Notes under the pieces: model-generated
What the model saw: only the letters and a program-made list of their open reading frames with translations
Databases searched by the model: none
What the model was told of the DNA's origin: nothing
Assembly (NCBI RefSeq): GCF_018141105.1
Contig: NZ_CP054839.1
Coordinates: forward strand, 2,666,001 to 2,730,000
Length of the DNA: 64,000 nucleotides
Direction of reading: 5' to 3'
From: Saccharopolyspora erythraea
GTDB taxonomy: Bacteria > Actinomycetota > Actinomycetes > Mycobacteriales > Pseudonocardiaceae
Program-made: the position numbers and the translations under genes
Shown here: positions 61,694 through 64,000 of the stretch, one piece after another
Position numbering within the stretch: position 1 is the first letter of the stretch
Layout of the letters: each line of letters starts with the position of its first letter

Positions 61694-62542
61694 ATGTCCG
61701 GGATGCGGGTGCTGGCCGACGAGTCCGAGCACGGCTGGTGGCACATGGCCTTGCGCGAGCCCGCCCCGCCGTTGCGCGGTTTGGTCACCCGCTACATCGG
61801 CTACCGCGAGCGCTCGGTCGTCCCGGTGCGGCGCCGGGAGGTGCCCACCGGCGAGGTCACGATCATCCTCAGCTTCGGCCCCAAGATCGCGGTGAGCGAC
61901 CCGCGCGGCGGCAGCGGCCGCGAGCTCACCAGCTTCGTCGCCCCGGTCGACGACACCTGGGCGGTCACCGAGTACACCGGCGAGCAGCACGGGCTGGAGA
62001 TGACGCTGACGCCGCTCGGCGCCTCGCGGCTGTTCGACGTCCCGATGGACGGCCTCGCCGATCCGGTCAGCGACGTCGAGGACCTGCTGGGCCGCACCGG
62101 GAGACTGCTCGTCGAGCGGCTCGCCGACGCCTCCGGCTGGACCGAGCGCTTCGACCTCCTCGACGCCCTGCTGCCCGCGCTGTTCGAACGCGGCAGGCCG
62201 CCGTCGCCCGCCGCGGCGTGGGCCTGGCGCCGCCTGCGGGAGACCGACGGGCGCATCCCGATCGCCGCCCTGGTCGACGACCTGGGGTGCAGCCACCGCT
62301 ACCTCGTCTCGCAGTTCCGCCACCACGTCGGGGTCACGCCGAAGACGCTGGCGCGGGTGCTGCGCTGCGGACGCGCGATCCGGCTGCTGGAGCGGGGCGG
62401 CCACCGCATCGGCGACATCGCGCTCGACTGCGGCTACAGCGACCAAGCGCACCTCAACCGGGACTTCCGCCTGCTCACCGGTACCACTCCGAGCGTGTGG
62501 TGCCAGGAGATGCGGCTGGAGCTGCCCAAGCCCGCCGAATAG
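61694..62542 (+). CDS. AraC-family transcriptional regulator
   Basis: A 282-residue regulator. An N-terminal ligand-type domain (about 10-160, with PTGEVTIILSFGPKIAVSDP) is followed by an AraC DNA-binding domain with two helix-turn-helices: IPIAALVDDLGCSHRYLVSQFRHHVGVTPK and RIGDIALDCGYSDQAHLNRDF followed by TTPSVW. The start is ATG 61694 (GTG 61685 is possible). The VOC-family gene lies 89 bases downstream in the same direction and may be co-transcribed or regulated by it. Confidence 0.92.
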   Translation: MSGMRVLADESEHGWWHMALREPAPPLRGLVTRYIGYRERSVVPVRRREVPTGEVTIILSFGPKIAVSDPRGGSGRELTSFVAPVDDTWAVTEYTGEQHGLEMTLTPLGASRLFDVPMDGLADPVSDVEDLLGRTGRLLVERLADASGWTERFDLLDALLPALFERGRPPSPAAAWAWRRLRETDGRIPIAALVDDLGCSHRYLVSQFRHHVGVTPKTLARVLRCGRAIRLLERGGHRIGDIALDCGYSDQAHLNRDFRLLTGTTPSVWCQEMRLELPKPAE

Positions 62543-62631
62543 GTCAGATTCGTCCAAGCCCGCCACCGCGCCCCGCTCCTAACGTCGTGCACATCGGGCC
62601 GAACCGGAGGCCCCGGCGAGAAGGAGTGGTC

Positions 62632-63033
62632 ATGAGCGGCGAACCCAACATCTTCCCCGCGCTGCGCTACGCGGACGCGGCCAAGGCCTGGCAGTGGCTG
62701 CACGAGGCGTTCGGCTTCGAGCAGCGCTTCTCGGTCCCCGGACCGGACGGGACGATCGCGCACGCCGAGATGGGTCTGGGCGCGGGCACCATCATGTTCG
62801 GCTCGGCGGCCCGCGGTTCCGGTGCCGTGATCGATCCCGACCCGCTCAAGGCGGAGTGGACCGTCTACGTGTGGGTGCCCGACATCGACGCGCACTACGA
62901 GCGGGCGCGCGGGGCGGGCGCCGAGATCACGAGGGAGCTCGGCGACACCGACTACGGCTCGCGCGAGTACGGTGCCCGCGACTTCGAGGGCAACCACTGG
63001 GCGTTCGGCACCTACCTGCCGCGCCCTGAGTGA
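62632..63033 (+). CDS. VOC superfamily (glyoxalase/bleomycin-resistance-like) protein
   Basis: A 133-residue single VOC unit pair: FPALRYADAAKAWQWLHEAFGFEQ opens the fold, and GSREYGARDFEGNHWAFGTYLPRP closes it with the usual D-x-x-GN-x-W/F pattern. Members are metal-dependent lyases or dioxygenases, or bind drugs. ATG 62632 follows AAGGAGTGG, a strong ribosome site. Pairing with an AraC regulator suggests an inducible stress or detoxification role; substrate unknown. Confidence 0.88.
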   Translation: MSGEPNIFPALRYADAAKAWQWLHEAFGFEQRFSVPGPDGTIAHAEMGLGAGTIMFGSAARGSGAVIDPDPLKAEWTVYVWVPDIDAHYERARGAGAEITRELGDTDYGSREYGARDFEGNHWAFGTYLPRPE

Positions 63034-63054
63034 GCGCCCCGGCCGGGCCGCGGC

Positions 63055-63615
63055 TCAGACGTGCTCCATCACCAGTACGGCGGTGGTGCCGGGCTCCAGC
63101 GCCTCGTACTGGTGGGGCACGTCGCCGGAGAAGGACACGTAGTCGCCCGGGCCGATCTCCACCAGGTTCGACTCCGGGCCGACCCGCATCCGTCCCGCGG
63201 TCAGCACGACGTGCTCGACCGTCCCGGGAATGTGAGCCTGGGCGTCGCGGACCCCGCCGGGTTCCAGTTCCAGCAGGTACAGGTCCCGGCGGGCGCCGGC
63301 CGGGCACGACGACAGCAGCGCTGCTGCGTACGGGGACTGCTCGGAGCGCACGAACGTGGCCTGGCCGGCCCGCACGATGCGCACCTGCGGTGTCGGCGGG
63401 TCGACGAGCCTGGTGAACGGCACGCCGAGGGCGACCGCGAGCGCCCACAGCGTCTCCACACTCGGGTTGCCCGCGCCCGACTCGAGCTGCGAGAGCGTGG
63501 ACTTGGCGATTCCGGCGCGCTTGGCCAGCTCGGTGAGCGACAGGCCGACGCGGTCGCGTTCGCGGCGCAGCGCGGCGGAGATGATCTCCAGCGGGGTGCT
63601 TTCGGTGGTGCTCAT
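63055..63615 (-). CDS. XRE-family regulator with C-terminal cupin domain
   Basis: A 186-residue regulator. The helix-turn-helix is at about 20-50 (GLSLTELAKRAGIAKSTLSQLESG, then NPSVETLWALAVALGV). The cupin sensor domain spans about 110-180 (PGTVEHVVLTAGRMRV, GPGDYVSFSGDVPHQYEA). Such SutR/PuuR-like proteins control transport or catabolic genes in response to a small metabolite. It is divergent from an AzlC-type transporter gene and likely controls it. Confidence 0.92.
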   Translation of the reverse strand: MSTTESTPLEIISAALRRERDRVGLSLTELAKRAGIAKSTLSQLESGAGNPSVETLWALAVALGVPFTRLVDPPTPQVRIVRAGQATFVRSEQSPYAAALLSSCPAGARRDLYLLELEPGGVRDAQAHIPGTVEHVVLTAGRMRVGPESNLVEIGPGDYVSFSGDVPHQYEALEPGTTAVLVMEHV

Positions 63616-63634
63616 CGTCGTTCGTTTCACCGGT

Positions 63635-63660
63635 CCTTGTGTTCGACTTGACGAACAAGG
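63635..63660. promoter_or_regulatory. Imperfect inverted repeat between XRE-cupin and AzlC genes
   Basis: CCTTGT-GTTCG (63635-63645) faces CGAAC-AAGG (63652-63660), an inverted repeat with a two-base offset, 20 bases from the regulator start and 26 from the transporter start. It is a candidate operator for the XRE-cupin protein. Confidence 0.4.
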
Positions 63661-63685
63661 GGCACGTTGTTCACTATACCGGACT

Positions 63686-64000
63686 GTGAGTTCGTTACAG
63701 CGAACGCGACCCGGTTCCCGAGGGATCTGGCGCGACAAGCTCCTGCGCGACGTGCTGTCGATCGCGGCGGCGATGGCCATCGTGGGCGCCTCCCTCGGCG
63801 CCATCGCGGTGAGCAAGGGCATCCCGCTATGGATGATCACGCTGATGGGGGCGGTGATCTTCGCAGGCGGCTCGGAGTTCATGGCGGTCGGGCTGATGAC
63901 CGCGGGCGCGGCGCCGGTCACCGCGGTCGTCGGCGGCCTGCTGCTCAACGCCCGCCACCTGCCGTTCGGCCTGGCGATCGGCGACCTGTTCGCACGCGGG
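63686..64000 (+). CDS. AzlC-family branched-chain amino acid exporter (partial)
   Basis: The first 105 codons of a membrane protein cut by the window edge. After a basic N-terminus come helices with DVLSIAAAMAIVGASLGAIAVSKG, PLWMITLMGAVIFAGGSEFMAVGLM and LLLNARHLPFGLAIGDL, the AzlC signature (A-GGSEF and NARH-P-G). With AzlD these export branched-chain amino acids or analogues. The start is GTG 63686; an azlD gene would be expected just beyond the window. It is divergent from an XRE-cupin regulator. Confidence 0.85.
   Translation, partial: MSSLQRTRPGSRGIWRDKLLRDVLSIAAAMAIVGASLGAIAVSKGIPLWMITLMGAVIFAGGSEFMAVGLMTAGAAPVTAVVGGLLLNARHLPFGLAIGDLFARG

Overview
The window is GC-rich, densely packed actinomycete chromosome. 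Many GTG and TTG starts, four-base ATGA/GTGA gene overlaps, DUF397/DUF5753 proteins, a thrS-HIT-pgsA block and 10-methyl fatty acid genes point to a Pseudonocardiaceae-type organism, possibly Saccharopolyspora. The family and genus are inferred from content, not proved. No rRNA, tRNA, CRISPR array, transposase or integrase was recognised.

Region 1 (1-14885) is the end of a modular type I polyketide cluster. It holds the tail of an upstream PKS protein and a terminal module (docking-KS-AT-DH-KR-ACP-TE; malonyl-type AT, B-type KR). A tightly coupled set follows: two paralogous KSIII-fold enzymes, an ATP-grasp ligase, a PLP decarboxylase, a free-standing ACP, a catalytically dead KSIII-like half protein, an AcpS-type phosphopantetheinyl transferase, a 3-aminobutyryl-CoA ammonia-lyase-like hotdog protein, an MFS exporter and a SnoaL-like protein. 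ATP-grasp, decarboxylase and ACP together resemble the butirosin BtrJ/BtrK/BtrI logic (amino acid loaded on an ACP, then decarboxylated). The KSIII trio and the ammonia-lyase homologue are the least explained part of the window.

Region 2 (14951-23598) is accessory. It has a low-bias PLP deaminase-like gene abutting a truncated gene, a secreted polysaccharide-lyase-like protein, a CitA/CitB two-component system divergent from a CitMHS citrate transporter with a phased 9-bp repeat between them, and an island of DUF397, truncated DUF5753 and small hypothetical genes.

Region 3 (23689-35749) is metabolic and surface-related: proline catabolism (ProDH, P5CDH and divergent PucR-type regulator), a STAND/LuxR regulator, a DUF6230-DUF6114-secreted Pro-rich protein operon, pantothenate kinase and an amino acid permease.

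Region 4 (36100-49311) carries a universal stress protein overlapping a class III cyclase, a frameshifted GNAT remnant, the tmsAB pair for 10-methyl branched fatty acids, a lipase maturation factor homologue, an RlmA-like rRNA methyltransferase, a FAD monooxygenase with divergent TetR regulator, a ketoglutarate-semialdehyde-type dehydrogenase divergent from L-fuconate dehydratase, and ferredoxin-NADP reductase FprA.

Region 5 (49642-64000) has a DUF574 methyltransferase abutting a GGDEF/degenerate-EAL protein, thrS-HIT phosphorylase-(frameshifted SDR)-pgsA, an EF-G paralogue, pdxS behind PdxR-like sites but without pdxT, a family 1 glycosyltransferase, an AraC regulator with a VOC protein, and an XRE-cupin regulator divergent from a truncated AzlC transporter gene. 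Hairpin terminators mark most convergent junctions.
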